A DNA stretch of 64,000 nt from Arcanobacterium_A hippocoleae (lineage in GTDB: Bacteria > Actinomycetota > Actinomycetes > Actinomycetales > Actinomycetaceae), in NCBI RefSeq assembly GCF_031456295.1, contig NZ_JAVDUJ010000001.1:930001-994000 (forward strand), in the 5' to 3' direction. The notes below the pieces were generated by a model, which was not told where the DNA came from, made no database searches, and saw nothing but the letters and a program-made list of their open reading frames with translations. Position numbers and translations under genes: made by a program. This document shows positions 8,271 to 16,017 of this stretch, piece by piece; position 1 is the stretch's first letter, and every line of letters starts with the position of its first letter.

Positions 8271-8699
8271 TCAAGCCATACTCGGCTCTATACCCGTTTT
8301 ATCACAGGCTTCCCCAGATATTTCCTTGCTTTTTGAAAAAGATGGGTGCGATAAGCAAGAAACAACATCCCCTTCCCTGGCTTGCAGCAGCTTTTCACAT
8401 GCTTGATCTACACTTACAGGAAAAGGCGAAGAAACCATCACCGAATGCTTCTTCCCGTCTTTCACCATCAAGAACCGATACACTAGCCCAGCCCGCTCAA
8501 GACGACGCAGCGCCGCACGGCAAGCTTTCTCACCAGCACCGCTACGCCTAGCCAAAGACCTATATCCACCATCTTCTAAATCACCAGAAAGAAGAATAAC
8601 TAAAATACCTAACTCCACATACGTAAGCTCCTGACGCTGCCATAACTCGATCGGAAGAGACACACACCTTGGAACAAACGAAACAAGATTTCCACTCAC
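8271..8699 (-). CDS. Small winged-helix-like protein
   Basis: The protein has 142 residues. Its middle ('YVELGILVILLSGDLEDGGYRSLARRSGAGEKACRAALRRLERAGLVYRF', cited in part; about residues 26-76) has the helix-turn-helix plus wing pattern of winged-helix proteins, including the 'ALRRLERAGLV' recognition-helix signature. The last 60 residues are polar. Its ATG overlaps the stop of the Rep-like gene by 4 bases (ATGA), so the two are translationally coupled. A role in replication control or as a second DNA-binding subunit is inference. Confidence 0.7.
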   Translation of the reverse strand: MSGNLVSFVPRCVSLPIELWQRQELTYVELGILVILLSGDLEDGGYRSLARRSGAGEKACRAALRRLERAGLVYRFLMVKDGKKHSVMVSSPFPVSVDQACEKLLQAREGDVVSCLSHPSFSKSKEISGEACDKTGIEPSMA

Positions 8700-9796
8700 A
8701 ATAAAACCTTCCCATCCAACGAATCAGAATTTGCAGAATCTGATGAAAGCTGCTTTGAAAGCCACCTATCAGCACGAGACACCAAACCCGCATCAGCACG
8801 CGGAAAATTATTCAAAAACCCATTCACCACCAAACACTGCTTTTGCCACGGCAGACTAGACCTACCCTCAAGAATCGAGTTCACCAGGTCAAATACTTCA
8901 CCAGGCGAACGCTCTCGCCTACCAGAAACCGGCACCGGCTTTACCGCAAGCGCATCACGCACACGGTAAATCACCAACCCGCCCCCATTAGCTAAATCCA
9001 CCGGCAAAGGCTGAGCTGCAAGTTTTAATCGAATCTGGCTCGGCTCCCAACCTTGACCAATCCCAACCCGTAAAACTTCCAAGCACACTTTCGCCGCACT
9101 CTCACCAAGAACCGAAAGATAATCCGGCGGAATACACTCTTGCAGCAAAACTTGATCCTCAGACCCGATCCCACCATGCCATGCCACACCAGAAGAATCA
9201 CTTTTTCCACAAGCTAAGGCTTCCCTGGAATGGTTGGAGGATATTCTTGGAGGTTTACTGTTACATATAGGTGCACGCTCTTGCACCTGTGGAATACCTA
9301 AATTTGCACCTGTGGAACCATCCCCACCCTCACAAGTGCAAATATTGCACCTATGGACTTTTTGGCTTTCTGACGCGGTTTTCTCCACAAGTGCAATATT
9401 TGCACCTATGGACTTATCCACAGAACCAACAGAAACTGAATCTGAATCTGGCACTACTACATGATCTGGAGCAACAAAATCCCCAATCTCAAGATGCACC
9501 CGATAAACCGTGCCAGACCGATGCTTATGAGGCGAGCGAGCCATACACACCTCAGAATCAGAATCACACCACCGGTAAATCCCTTTCCGAGAAATCAACC
9601 CCCAACCTTCCAAAGCTTTCAAATGCTTTTTAACTGTCCGCACCTCACACTCACTACGCACAGCAATCTCTTCCTGCGACCGCCAAGTAACATTCTCATC
9701 ATTAGCAAACTCACACAAAGCCAACAACACCAACTTCGCATTCGCACCAACACCCTTCACCTGATCCAAACACCAAGCAGACGCACGCCAAGACAC
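8696..9796 (-). CDS. Rep-like replication initiator with N-terminal winged helix
   Basis: The protein has 366 residues from the GTG at 9796, which shares its first base with the upstream stop (TAGTG) and has a GGAGGG site upstream. A longer ATG start at 9826 would overlap the previous gene and is less likely. Residues about 1-75 form a helix_turn_helix_36-type winged helix ('AKLVLLALCEFAND', 'EEIAVRSECEVRTVKKHLKALEGWGLISR'), as in plasmid initiators. The centre is low in structure and coincides with iteron-like DNA repeats. The C-terminal third (about 210-366) is a helical domain I do not recognise. The architecture (wHTH, repeat-bearing middle, separate C-domain) is like RepA_N-type initiators, whose origin lies within rep. 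A plain transcription factor is the alternative. Confidence 0.6.
   Translation of the reverse strand: MSWRASAWCLDQVKGVGANAKLVLLALCEFANDENVTWRSQEEIAVRSECEVRTVKKHLKALEGWGLISRKGIYRWCDSDSEVCMARSPHKHRSGTVYRVHLEIGDFVAPDHVVVPDSDSVSVGSVDKSIGANIALVEKTASESQKVHRCNICTCEGGDGSTGANLGIPQVQERAPICNSKPPRISSNHSREALACGKSDSSGVAWHGGIGSEDQVLLQECIPPDYLSVLGESAAKVCLEVLRVGIGQGWEPSQIRLKLAAQPLPVDLANGGGLVIYRVRDALAVKPVPVSGRRERSPGEVFDLVNSILEGRSSLPWQKQCLVVNGFLNNFPRADAGLVSRADRWLSKQLSSDSANSDSLDGKVLL
9270..9422. other. Candidate replication origin: iteron-like repeats and a DnaA box inside the rep-like gene
   Basis: TTGCACC followed by TGTGGAA or TATGGACTT occurs at 9281, 9304, 9345 and 9400. Two copies are preceded by the inverted half GTGCAA, making GTGCAAATATTGCAC (9336-9350) and GTGCAATATTTGCAC (9391-9405). 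The first copy also has an upstream GTGCA arm. A perfect DnaA box, TTATCCACA, ends the array at 9414-9422. The repeats are read in different codon frames by the overlapping gene, so the DNA, not the protein, is what is conserved. Confidence 0.6.
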
Positions 9797-10035
9797 TACA
9801 AACCCCCACCCTCCACACGCACACACTCAACCACTAACGCAATAAGCGCTGACGGCAACCCAACTTCCTTCAAATCACCGTCACCATCAGAATTCAAAAT
9901 CAATAACGGACGCATTCCAGACACGCAACCATGCTCACCATCAGGCAAACGAACAAGCACAGGCAAATCCCCTTCAGACTTTTCCTCAGCCTGCCTTAAA
10001 AGCTGCTTAAACACAGATAAACTCAACGTTTCCAT
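9796..10035 (-). CDS. Small protein of unknown function in the replication cluster
   Basis: The protein has 79 residues from the ATG at 10035, 14 bases after the preceding stop and with a purine-rich AGGGTGG stretch upstream; a longer frame from 10068 would overlap the upstream gene. It shows a helical start ('LSVFKQLLRQAEEKSEG'), then short strands ('DLPVLVRLPDGEHGCVSGM', 'PLLILNSD'). This looks like a small alpha/beta protein with no known motif. Its stop overlaps the GTG of the rep-like gene by one base, so it is probably co-translated with it. Confidence 0.6.
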   Translation of the reverse strand: METLSLSVFKQLLRQAEEKSEGDLPVLVRLPDGEHGCVSGMRPLLILNSDGDGDLKEVGLPSALIALVVECVRVEGGGL

Positions 10036-10049
10036 AACCCCGAACCACC

Positions 10050-10331
10050 CTAAAACCGCGTATGCCACGCCGTGCCAGTCTTAGTCACGTCCACAATCAA
10101 TTGCTGATTTCGACCAGCAAAATTAGATGCACGAGCCTTATCCGCCATACGCTTACAAACAAGACAATCACGCTCCCAACCCGAACCATGCCGACCATCA
10201 CGAACCCGATACCGCCAACGAGTAGTACGAGACTGCCAAGGATGCCCATTAGCACAACAAGGCTTACCCTCAATCGTCACCGGATCACGATCAGGCGCAA
10301 TCAAAGTTTTCAACGTACCACTAGCCATCAC
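10050..10331 (-). CDS. Small Cys-rich, probably zinc-binding protein
   Basis: The protein has 93 residues. It contains 'CCANGHPW' (about 25-32) and, some 25 residues on, 'RDCLVCKRMADKAR'. The spacing C-x2-GH ... C-x2-C with basic residues around it resembles the small zinc knuckle at the front of HNH-type or other nucleic-acid-binding proteins; the HNH catalytic residues themselves are absent. The start ATG overlaps the upstream stop by 4 bases (ATGATGG; the second ATG is also possible). It is part of the coupled row read from the excisionase-like gene. DNA binding is an inference from the zinc motif and the setting. Confidence 0.6.
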   Translation of the reverse strand: MMASGTLKTLIAPDRDPVTIEGKPCCANGHPWQSRTTRWRYRVRDGRHGSGWERDCLVCKRMADKARASNFAGRNQQLIVDVTKTGTAWHTRF

Positions 10332-10567
10332 GCATCACACTCTTCCATGCCAGGAAAAGGCACATCAGAAAAAGAGCCAAAAGAATCAGATACAGACGGC
10401 TGAAACGGGGCGAGTAGTTTTTCAATATCTTCACGCCGAAAAAACCGCCTGCCAGAAGGCAAACGGACAGAAGGAATCTTTCCTTCACGCGCCCACCGCA
10501 GCAAAGACTGTGTAGAAGTCTCAGGCAAAATTGCAGCAGCCTCAGCAGAGGAAATTAATTCAGACAT
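10328..10567 (-). CDS. Excisionase / MerR-type small wHTH protein
   Basis: The protein has 79 residues from the ATG at 10567 (GAGAG nine bases upstream); an in-frame TTG at 10573 is an alternative. The sequence 'LISSAEAAAILPETSTQSLLRWAREGKIPSVRLPSGRRFFRREDIEKLL' (about 3-52, cited in part) is the classic HTH_17 excisionase fold: the 'S..EAA..L' helix, 'RWAREGKIP' turn and 'RRFFRREDIEKLL' closing helix. Such proteins bend DNA for integrase-driven excision or act as first-gene regulators of plasmid operons. It heads a row of four further overlapping or closely spaced genes and faces the CI-like regulator across a shared promoter region. Confidence 0.8.
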   Translation of the reverse strand: MSELISSAEAAAILPETSTQSLLRWAREGKIPSVRLPSGRRFFRREDIEKLLAPFQPSVSDSFGSFSDVPFPGMEECDA

Positions 10568-10587
10568 ATTCAATATCTCTCAATTCG

Positions 10588-10686
10588 TTTAGTTTTACTC
10601 AACTAATTAAGAGAATATTATCGGTGATGAATATTTGTCAATCTCAGCTAATTGATTTTAACTAAACTATATTATATAATATAGAC
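10588..10686. promoter_or_regulatory. Divergent promoter region with paired operator-like sites
   Basis: Plus strand: TTGATT at 10652-10657, a 17-base spacer and TATAAT at 10675-10680 place transcription start at or next to the regulator's ATG (10687), so its mRNA is probably leaderless. Minus strand: TTGACA (complement of 10637-10642) serves the excisionase-like operon, with an AT-rich -10 near 10613-10620. Two similar sites of the form TTAGTT-N2-A-N-TCAA lie in opposite orientation at 10589-10606 and 10648-10665. One overlaps the plus-strand -35 and the other lies near the minus-strand start point. Confidence 0.6.
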
Positions 10687-11025
10687 ATGATTATTACAGA
10701 TAATTTCATTCAAACAATGACAGTTGATCAAATCATTAGCGAGCGAGTTAGCCTCTGGCTTCGACGGCGCGGGCTGATGCAAATGCAACTTGCTGACACC
10801 CTTGGAATTACGCGCAGTGCTATTTCTCTTAAAATTTCAGGCAGAACAGGTTGGTCGGTCACTGACCTTGTGAAAACTGCTGCGTTTCTCGATCTCGACA
10901 TTGAAGATCTCTTACCGAATGAGTCGGTTGCTTTTGAAAAAGCAAAATCCCCGAACTCTTACGAGTCCAGGGATCTTGTATCAGTTGCGGAGACAGGATT
11001 TGAACCTGCGACCTCCGGGTTATGA
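10687..11025 (+). CDS. Cro/CI-type XRE regulator running into the tRNA gene
   Basis: The protein has 112 residues. Residues about 16-76 form a Cro/CI helix-turn-helix domain ('WLRRRGLMQMQLADTLGITRSAISLKISGRT', cited in part), the fold of repressors of mobile elements. The final residues ('AETGFEPATSGL') and the stop codon are encoded by the antisense strand of the initiator tRNA gene (overlap 10985-11025), a tell-tale of genes abutting a tRNA attachment site. There is no ribosome site; the -10 box ends 6 bases before the ATG, pointing to leaderless translation. Divergent to the excisionase-like operon, it probably represses that operon and itself. Confidence 0.75.
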   Translation: MIITDNFIQTMTVDQIISERVSLWLRRRGLMQMQLADTLGITRSAISLKISGRTGWSVTDLVKTAAFLDLDIEDLLPNESVAFEKAKSPNSYESRDLVSVAETGFEPATSGL

Positions 11026-11058
11026 GCCCGGCGAGCTACCGAACTGCTCCACTCCGCG
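10985..11058 (-). tRNA. Initiator tRNA-Met (anticodon CAU)
   Basis: A full cloverleaf can be drawn on the minus strand: acceptor CGCGGAG paired with CTCCGCA, D-arm GAGC/GCTC, anticodon arm CCGGG-CTCATAA-CCCGG, T-arm GCAGG-TTCAAAT-CCTGT, discriminator A. The C1-A72 mismatch and the three G-C pairs at the base of the anticodon stem (GGG/CCC) are initiator hallmarks. CCA is not encoded. The 3' end faces the mobile element and is its probable attachment site. Confidence 0.95.
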
Positions 11059-11117
11059 TCGGCTCTATTACTTTAATGGTATTCCTCAGCGAAATGCAAG
11101 ACAGCTCGTGGTGCCTT

Positions 11118-11167
11118 TCCTCACGTGCTGCGTTTATCATATTTTGCACAACCGCAACACGTGAGGA
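11118..11167. terminator. Hairpin between UPF0182 gene and tRNA gene
   Basis: TCCTCACGTGCTGCG (11118-11132) pairs with CGCAACACGTGAGGA (11153-11167) over 15 positions with one wobble pair and a 20-base loop. It lies just past the UPF0182 stop on the minus strand and upstream of the tRNA, where a terminator is expected. The T run after it is poor. Confidence 0.5.
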
Positions 11168-11190
11168 ATACACATCTCAGAGCTCACCCC

Positions 11191-14100
11191 TTACTTCCCA
11201 CGCTGAGCTGCTACCGCATCCTTAATTGCCTGCGCTAACTTCTCCTGCGCTTTTCCATACGCAGCCCAATCACCAGTCTTTCTCGCAGCTTCACTCTCAG
11301 AAATAGCAGCCTCAGCATTCCGCAACGCCACATCAAGTGAAGAATTCCCGCCAGCAGGAGCCGGCACAGCAGGAGCCGCAGGAGTAGCAGTTCCCTGATC
11401 GCCCGCATCACTTCCGGCACTATTTGGAGCCTTCACTGCCCCAGAGCTGCCAGTATCAGCTGCACCGCCAGCATCCGCATTGATCGGAGCTTCCTTATCT
11501 CCCGCTATCGCCGCATCGCCAGCTTGCACTCCAGAGTCGCCGCCAAAGACTTTATCAAGTGCCTGATCAAGCGTCGGTGCGAATCCAACCTTATCTCCGA
11601 AAAGTGCCAGCACATATTGCAATGTCGGATACTGCGTACCAGTAGCAGCCTGCACATAAATTGGCTGTACATAAAGCAACCCGCCGCCAATTGGCAAGGA
11701 AAGCAAATTTCCTTCACGCGTATTCGTACCGCCTTGACGCAGCAAGTTCAGCGCCTGCGAGACATCCGGATTTGCCAACATCGTATTCTTAGCCTGACCC
11801 GGTCCTTCAACCGTCAGATCACGTGGAGTCTCAAGAAGCCGTAGTTTCCCATACGAATCAGAAATCTTTCCAGTTTGTGAACCAGCATTAGAATCTGCCG
11901 CCAAGAAGCCCGTCATCACATTACGCTTGGTATTTCCACCAGGAATATACGACGTAGTAAGCGAGAATGACGCCTGCTCTTGCCCTGGCATTTGCAAAGT
12001 CATGTAATACGGAGGCTGCGCTGGCGCATTTTCCTTTTCCTTACTACCCGAGTTTGGATCGGTCGGAACCTGCCAGAAATCACCACCAGAGTAGAAAGAC
12101 TTCGCATCCTGCACGTGGTAGCGCGCCAGCAAAGTGCGCTGCACTTTGAATAGATCCTCAGGATAACGCACGTGCGCAATCAAATCTCCCGGCATTTTCG
12201 CAAGTTCAGTTACCTGCCCAGGGAAAATCTTCTTCCACGCATTAATAATCGGATCTTCCCGATCCCACTGGAATAACGTCACGGAACCGTCATAAGCATT
12301 CACAATCGCTTTCACCGAATTCCGAATATAGTTGATCTGCTTTGGCGCGTTTAAGCTCCGCCCGCCGCGAATACCACCCGAAAGTGAATCCGCAGTGGCT
12401 TCTTGCAGTGTCTCACGCGCAGAGTATGGGTAATTATTCGAGGTGGTGTAACCATCAATGATCCACACTAACTCCTTCGGTGTAGCAGGGTCATCATCAA
12501 GATCAACTACTGCTGGCACAGCCTTTGAATCCAATGTGAGATAAGGTGCAACCTTTGCTACACGCTGATGCGGATCACGGTCAAAAAGAATCTGAGAACT
12601 TGTAGTAACACGATCAGAGAAGAACAATTCTGTGGAGCGGAACTTGATCGCATACATCAGCTTCGCGAAAACATTCGAAATCTTTGGTCCACCGTCTCCC
12701 TGATAAGTGGTATTCACCTGCCCATTTGGCGCCTTATCATCTGGATAATCAAGCTCCCACGGTTCGGCCGTCTGCGGTGCCCCCACGATGGAATATGATG
12801 GCGAATTTTGCCCGAAATAAATCCGCGGCTCATATTCACCCATCTCGCCAGAACTCGGGATACCAGACTCCCAGAAAGCCGGATCGCCCTTTGTCGTGAC
12901 GGTATTACCATAAGCCGCTACCACCCCGAAACCATGCGTGTAGACGGTATGATCATTCACCCATGAACGCCGTGAATCGTCCAGACCATCCAGGTTCAAT
13001 TCACGCATCGCGATCACAGTATCACGCATTCGCCCGTCAATTTCATAACGATCTACAGAAAGCCGATCAGTGAACTGATAATACTGCCGGTTTTGCTGCA
13101 ATTGATTAAATGATGGTGAAACGATCGATGGATCAAGCAGACGAATCTGCGCTGCCGTCTCGGAATCCTGGCGCAACTGCCCGCTCTGAGCTTCAGTCCG
13201 TGCCGCGTACTGCTGAGTTTCAACCTCATCAATGCCATACGCCTTGCGGGTTGCATTGATATTACGCTGAATATACTCAGACTCAAGTTCAGCCGCATTC
13301 GGATCAACTTGGAAATTCTGCACTAGGAACGGATATAGCCCAGTAAGCACAAGATTTGCGGCAACAGTAGCCGCCACACCAACCACTGCCGGCTTCCACG
13401 AATTGCGGAATGCGGCATAAACAAATAGCGCCGCAACCAACAAAACGGAAATCGTCAAGATCGTTAAGCCCGGCTTTGCAGCATTAATATCGGTAAAGCT
13501 TGCTCCTGCAAAACGGGAATTATTGCCGAGCAAAAGATCATAGCGTGCAAGCCAGAATTGCGCACCCACAGCCACTGTAAACAAAGCGGCAAGGATCCCG
13601 GTATGGATCGCGGCACGCCGACTCACCCGCAATTTACCTTTTCTAAAATCAATATCTTCTTTTGACCAGTATCCAACCACGGCAACTACCAAAGATAGCG
13701 CAAGCGCAATGAATACAAAATAAATCACTTCATGAAGTACTGGCAAAGTGAACACATAAAAGGACACATCTTTCCCAAATTCTGGGTCAATTTCCCCGAA
13801 AGGAGTGGAATTAAACCAAAGTAAGAGCTCACGCCATTTCAATCCAAGCTGACCACCAAAAAAGATGCTCAAAACGGAGATCCCGATCCAGATAAATGCG
13901 CGGCTGAAAGTACTCTCACCACTCTTGTGTGGCATCTTTGGACGATTCGGAGCAGCAGCACTGAACTGACTTTGAAATTGTGCACTGAGATTAGCGAAGA
14001 TCGAATCGGCATCATCGATTTTCGCTTCATGCACTTTCGATGCAGACGGCTTATCGTCTGCATCTTTCCGCTTCGGCTTAGTATTGCGCAAATTGGCTTT

Positions 14101-14427
14101 ACCAGCAGCCGTCTTCCCGCTGAAAGCAATTAATACCGAAACCGCAAGAATACAGAAGAGCGTGACGATTCCGATTGCAGCAATTCCGAGGAATGCCCCG
14201 TAATGGGTCCAGAAAACCCGTACTGCCTGAATTTGTTCAAACCATTTCAGTTCTGTCCAGAAGCGGGAAAAGAGCACCAGGAACATCAAAATAATGGCGA
14301 GCACGCCTAGCATGATGCCAAAGGCGCCACCTTTTAATCCGCCTTTTTGCAACTTTTGGCTATTTTTCTTACCTTTTCCTGAAGGATTTGGTTTTGCAGA
14401 CGAATGTGATTTATCAGCAGTACCCAA
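11191..14427 (-). CDS. UPF0182 family large membrane protein
   Basis: The protein has 1078 residues, the usual length for the family (COG1615). The start is TTG at 14427 with a GGAGG/AGGAG site 5 bases upstream. A basic Ser/Lys-rich head leads into about seven membrane segments within residues 30-390 ('GIMLGVLAIILMFLVLF', 'ILAALFTVAVGAQFWLARYD'). A large extracytoplasmic domain (about 390-960) follows, with family signatures such as 'RNINATRKAYGID', then an acidic, Ala/Gly-rich tail with a final helix. The function of the family is unknown; it is widespread in actinobacteria and sits in a conserved block with the PDZ-Lon, PPA1309 and zincin genes found here. Transcription runs toward the tRNA. 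Confidence 0.95.
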   Translation of the reverse strand: MGTADKSHSSAKPNPSGKGKKNSQKLQKGGLKGGAFGIMLGVLAIILMFLVLFSRFWTELKWFEQIQAVRVFWTHYGAFLGIAAIGIVTLFCILAVSVLIAFSGKTAAGKANLRNTKPKRKDADDKPSASKVHEAKIDDADSIFANLSAQFQSQFSAAAPNRPKMPHKSGESTFSRAFIWIGISVLSIFFGGQLGLKWRELLLWFNSTPFGEIDPEFGKDVSFYVFTLPVLHEVIYFVFIALALSLVVAVVGYWSKEDIDFRKGKLRVSRRAAIHTGILAALFTVAVGAQFWLARYDLLLGNNSRFAGASFTDINAAKPGLTILTISVLLVAALFVYAAFRNSWKPAVVGVAATVAANLVLTGLYPFLVQNFQVDPNAAELESEYIQRNINATRKAYGIDEVETQQYAARTEAQSGQLRQDSETAAQIRLLDPSIVSPSFNQLQQNRQYYQFTDRLSVDRYEIDGRMRDTVIAMRELNLDGLDDSRRSWVNDHTVYTHGFGVVAAYGNTVTTKGDPAFWESGIPSSGEMGEYEPRIYFGQNSPSYSIVGAPQTAEPWELDYPDDKAPNGQVNTTYQGDGGPKISNVFAKLMYAIKFRSTELFFSDRVTTSSQILFDRDPHQRVAKVAPYLTLDSKAVPAVVDLDDDPATPKELVWIIDGYTTSNNYPYSARETLQEATADSLSGGIRGGRSLNAPKQINYIRNSVKAIVNAYDGSVTLFQWDREDPIINAWKKIFPGQVTELAKMPGDLIAHVRYPEDLFKVQRTLLARYHVQDAKSFYSGGDFWQVPTDPNSGSKEKENAPAQPPYYMTLQMPGQEQASFSLTTSYIPGGNTKRNVMTGFLAADSNAGSQTGKISDSYGKLRLLETPRDLTVEGPGQAKNTMLANPDVSQALNLLRQGGTNTREGNLLSLPIGGGLLYVQPIYVQAATGTQYPTLQYVLALFGDKVGFAPTLDQALDKVFGGDSGVQAGDAAIAGDKEAPINADAGGAADTGSSGAVKAPNSAGSDAGDQGTATPAAPAVPAPAGGNSSLDVALRNAEAAISESEAARKTGDWAAYGKAQEKLAQAIKDAVAAQRGK

Positions 14428-14836
14428 TCTCCTGACCTCCTTTGGTTGATCAATTCAAGATGCAATTCGTTTAGCAAAAGGCTATCAGATGCCAAGCATC
14501 ACAGCAGATTTTGCCAGCTGAAAGCGAATCCCGACCAAGCAAAATACCCACAAATCATTTGTGCGTTGAAATTTGAATCCGTAATCTAGCACCGCAAACC
14601 CACATCGCGCGCTCAGCTGCAAAGAGAAATCTTTCAGAATACCTATTCCGCTCTAGATGCGTAGCTAAGATCCACAACTGTGGATTTTCGCTACGCTCCA
14701 ATTGCACGCGGTGTTAATTTCATGATGTTTGCATCGAAGAGAAAACATCCCAGCCAATTTCGCATCAGGCTAACAGAATTCTTCGCAACAAAGAATCAGC
14801 CGCACTAAAAATCCGTGCCGCGCAGAAAGGGCAAAA
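14428..14836. other. 409-bp divergent intergenic region
   Basis: This is the non-coding stretch between the UPF0182 and ThiF-like genes, which are read away from each other, so it should hold both promoters. The one clear structure is ATCCACA-AC-TGTGGAT at 14670-14685, nested within GTAGC...GCTAC, forming a possible hairpin or operator. I see no further gene. Confidence 0.5.
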
Positions 14837-15964
14837 ATGCAATTAAATTCGGGACTCGGCATTTATTGGAGCAGCCTGAGCCATGCACAAATCGGTATCG
14901 ATCCGCGAATAGCTCAGTGTTTAATCGGATTTTCCAAATCAGAAATCAGATTGATCGAAGCTCTAGTACATACACGCACCCAAGCCGAACTGGCCCTGTT
15001 TGCAAAGAAAAATGACGTGAGTGAAAATCGTTTGCATCAAATCCAGAAATGGCTGCACCATTTATCCTTCATTGAGCCAGCAATTCCCGATCAACAGCAC
15101 CCGCTACTATTCCCCGAATATCAAGCACACTGGCGAATTTATGGGCATCTGCCACACTCACGGCAGCAGATGCAGATCACGATCCCGAAATTAGATTGGA
15201 TCAGCACAGAGATCACTCTCTCTTTAGCAGCAGCTGGCGTCAGAAATTTCACGCTTCTCGACACTTCGATCTCAGGTCCGCTCTCCCATCCGATCTTTCA
15301 GAATGAATGCCTCGGAATGCGGAAAAATCTTGCATTAGCCAGCTATCTGCGCGCAAATTTGCCGCAAATGCAAACAGTTTCACTGACAGAATCAAGTTTG
15401 CAAAGCGATTTTCCGCAACGCTCCCTAACACATCTTGCAATTATCACCGGCCACCACGGCATAGATCCGCTCCTGATAAATAGATATCTTGGTGCGCAAA
15501 TCCCAGTACTGGTCGCAACCATCGGCGAAATTGATATCACTGCCGGTCCTTTTCTGATCCCACAAATAGGCCCGTGCGGAATGTGCTTGGCATACTACCG
15601 TCAAGATATCGACGAAAATTGGGCCGCATTAGCACCGCAAGCGGCCGCCTTGAAACGACTCCCAATCCCACTGGCGAGCGCAAAATTAGCAGCCAGCTTC
15701 CTCTTCCGCGCTGCCCTTGAATATCTTGACACCTACAATTTCGCAAATTCTGCACGCTCCCGTGATCAAGTGCGCAAAACAGCAGAAAATCCTGACAATC
15801 ACTGCACGCTCTTTGCAAAAGCTTGGAAGATTCCACCCATTCCCGAACTTCCACAATTGATGCCGCTCACGCGCCATCCAAAGTGTCGCTGTCATTGGTT
15901 TGCCTCAAATAACCAGGTGAAAACGATTACTGACATGCCGCGCGATACAGGCGAGAGCGGCTGA
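14837..15964 (+). CDS. ThiF/cyclodehydratase-domain-like protein (orphan)
   Basis: The protein has 375 residues. The ATG follows AAAGGG. The first ~110 residues look like a small helical, winged-helix-like domain. Residues ~115-250 have the alternating strand-helix pattern of an E1/ThiF fold, with 'LAAAGVRNFTLLDTS' as the nucleotide-binding strand. Then comes 'GPCGMCLAYYR' (about 251-261) and a C-terminal 'HPKCRCHWF', four cysteines that could form a zinc site as in E1-like and TOMM cyclodehydratase 'C' proteins. The ATP-contacting Arg/Asp set of true E1 enzymes is not obvious. No YcaO partner or precursor peptide is nearby. The conserved actinobacterial block suggests a housekeeping role rather than bacteriocin synthesis. 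Confidence 0.7.
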   Translation: MQLNSGLGIYWSSLSHAQIGIDPRIAQCLIGFSKSEIRLIEALVHTRTQAELALFAKKNDVSENRLHQIQKWLHHLSFIEPAIPDQQHPLLFPEYQAHWRIYGHLPHSRQQMQITIPKLDWISTEITLSLAAAGVRNFTLLDTSISGPLSHPIFQNECLGMRKNLALASYLRANLPQMQTVSLTESSLQSDFPQRSLTHLAIITGHHGIDPLLINRYLGAQIPVLVATIGEIDITAGPFLIPQIGPCGMCLAYYRQDIDENWAALAPQAAALKRLPIPLASAKLAASFLFRAALEYLDTYNFANSARSRDQVRKTAENPDNHCTLFAKAWKIPPIPELPQLMPLTRHPKCRCHWFASNNQVKTITDMPRDTGESG

Positions 15965-16017
15965 AATCGAAAAATAGAAAATCTCAAAAGACCCAAAAAT
16001 ATGCGAAAATAATCAGT

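Larger units (their letters stand above)
1..10985. mobile_element. One end of a tRNA-integrated conjugative element (ICE or integrated plasmid)
   Basis: Everything between the window start and the 3' end of the initiator tRNA gene looks foreign to the conserved chromosome that follows. It contains a divergent CI-like regulator and excisionase-like gene, a Rep-like gene with iteron-like repeats, a surface-adhesin module, a PcfB/DUF3801-like protein and the start of a VirD4-type coupling protein. Integration at a tRNA 3' end is typical of ICEs and phages. No integrase is visible; it and the second attachment repeat would have to lie to the left of position 1. The right boundary is inferred from the tRNA; the left boundary is not in the window. 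Confidence 0.75.
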
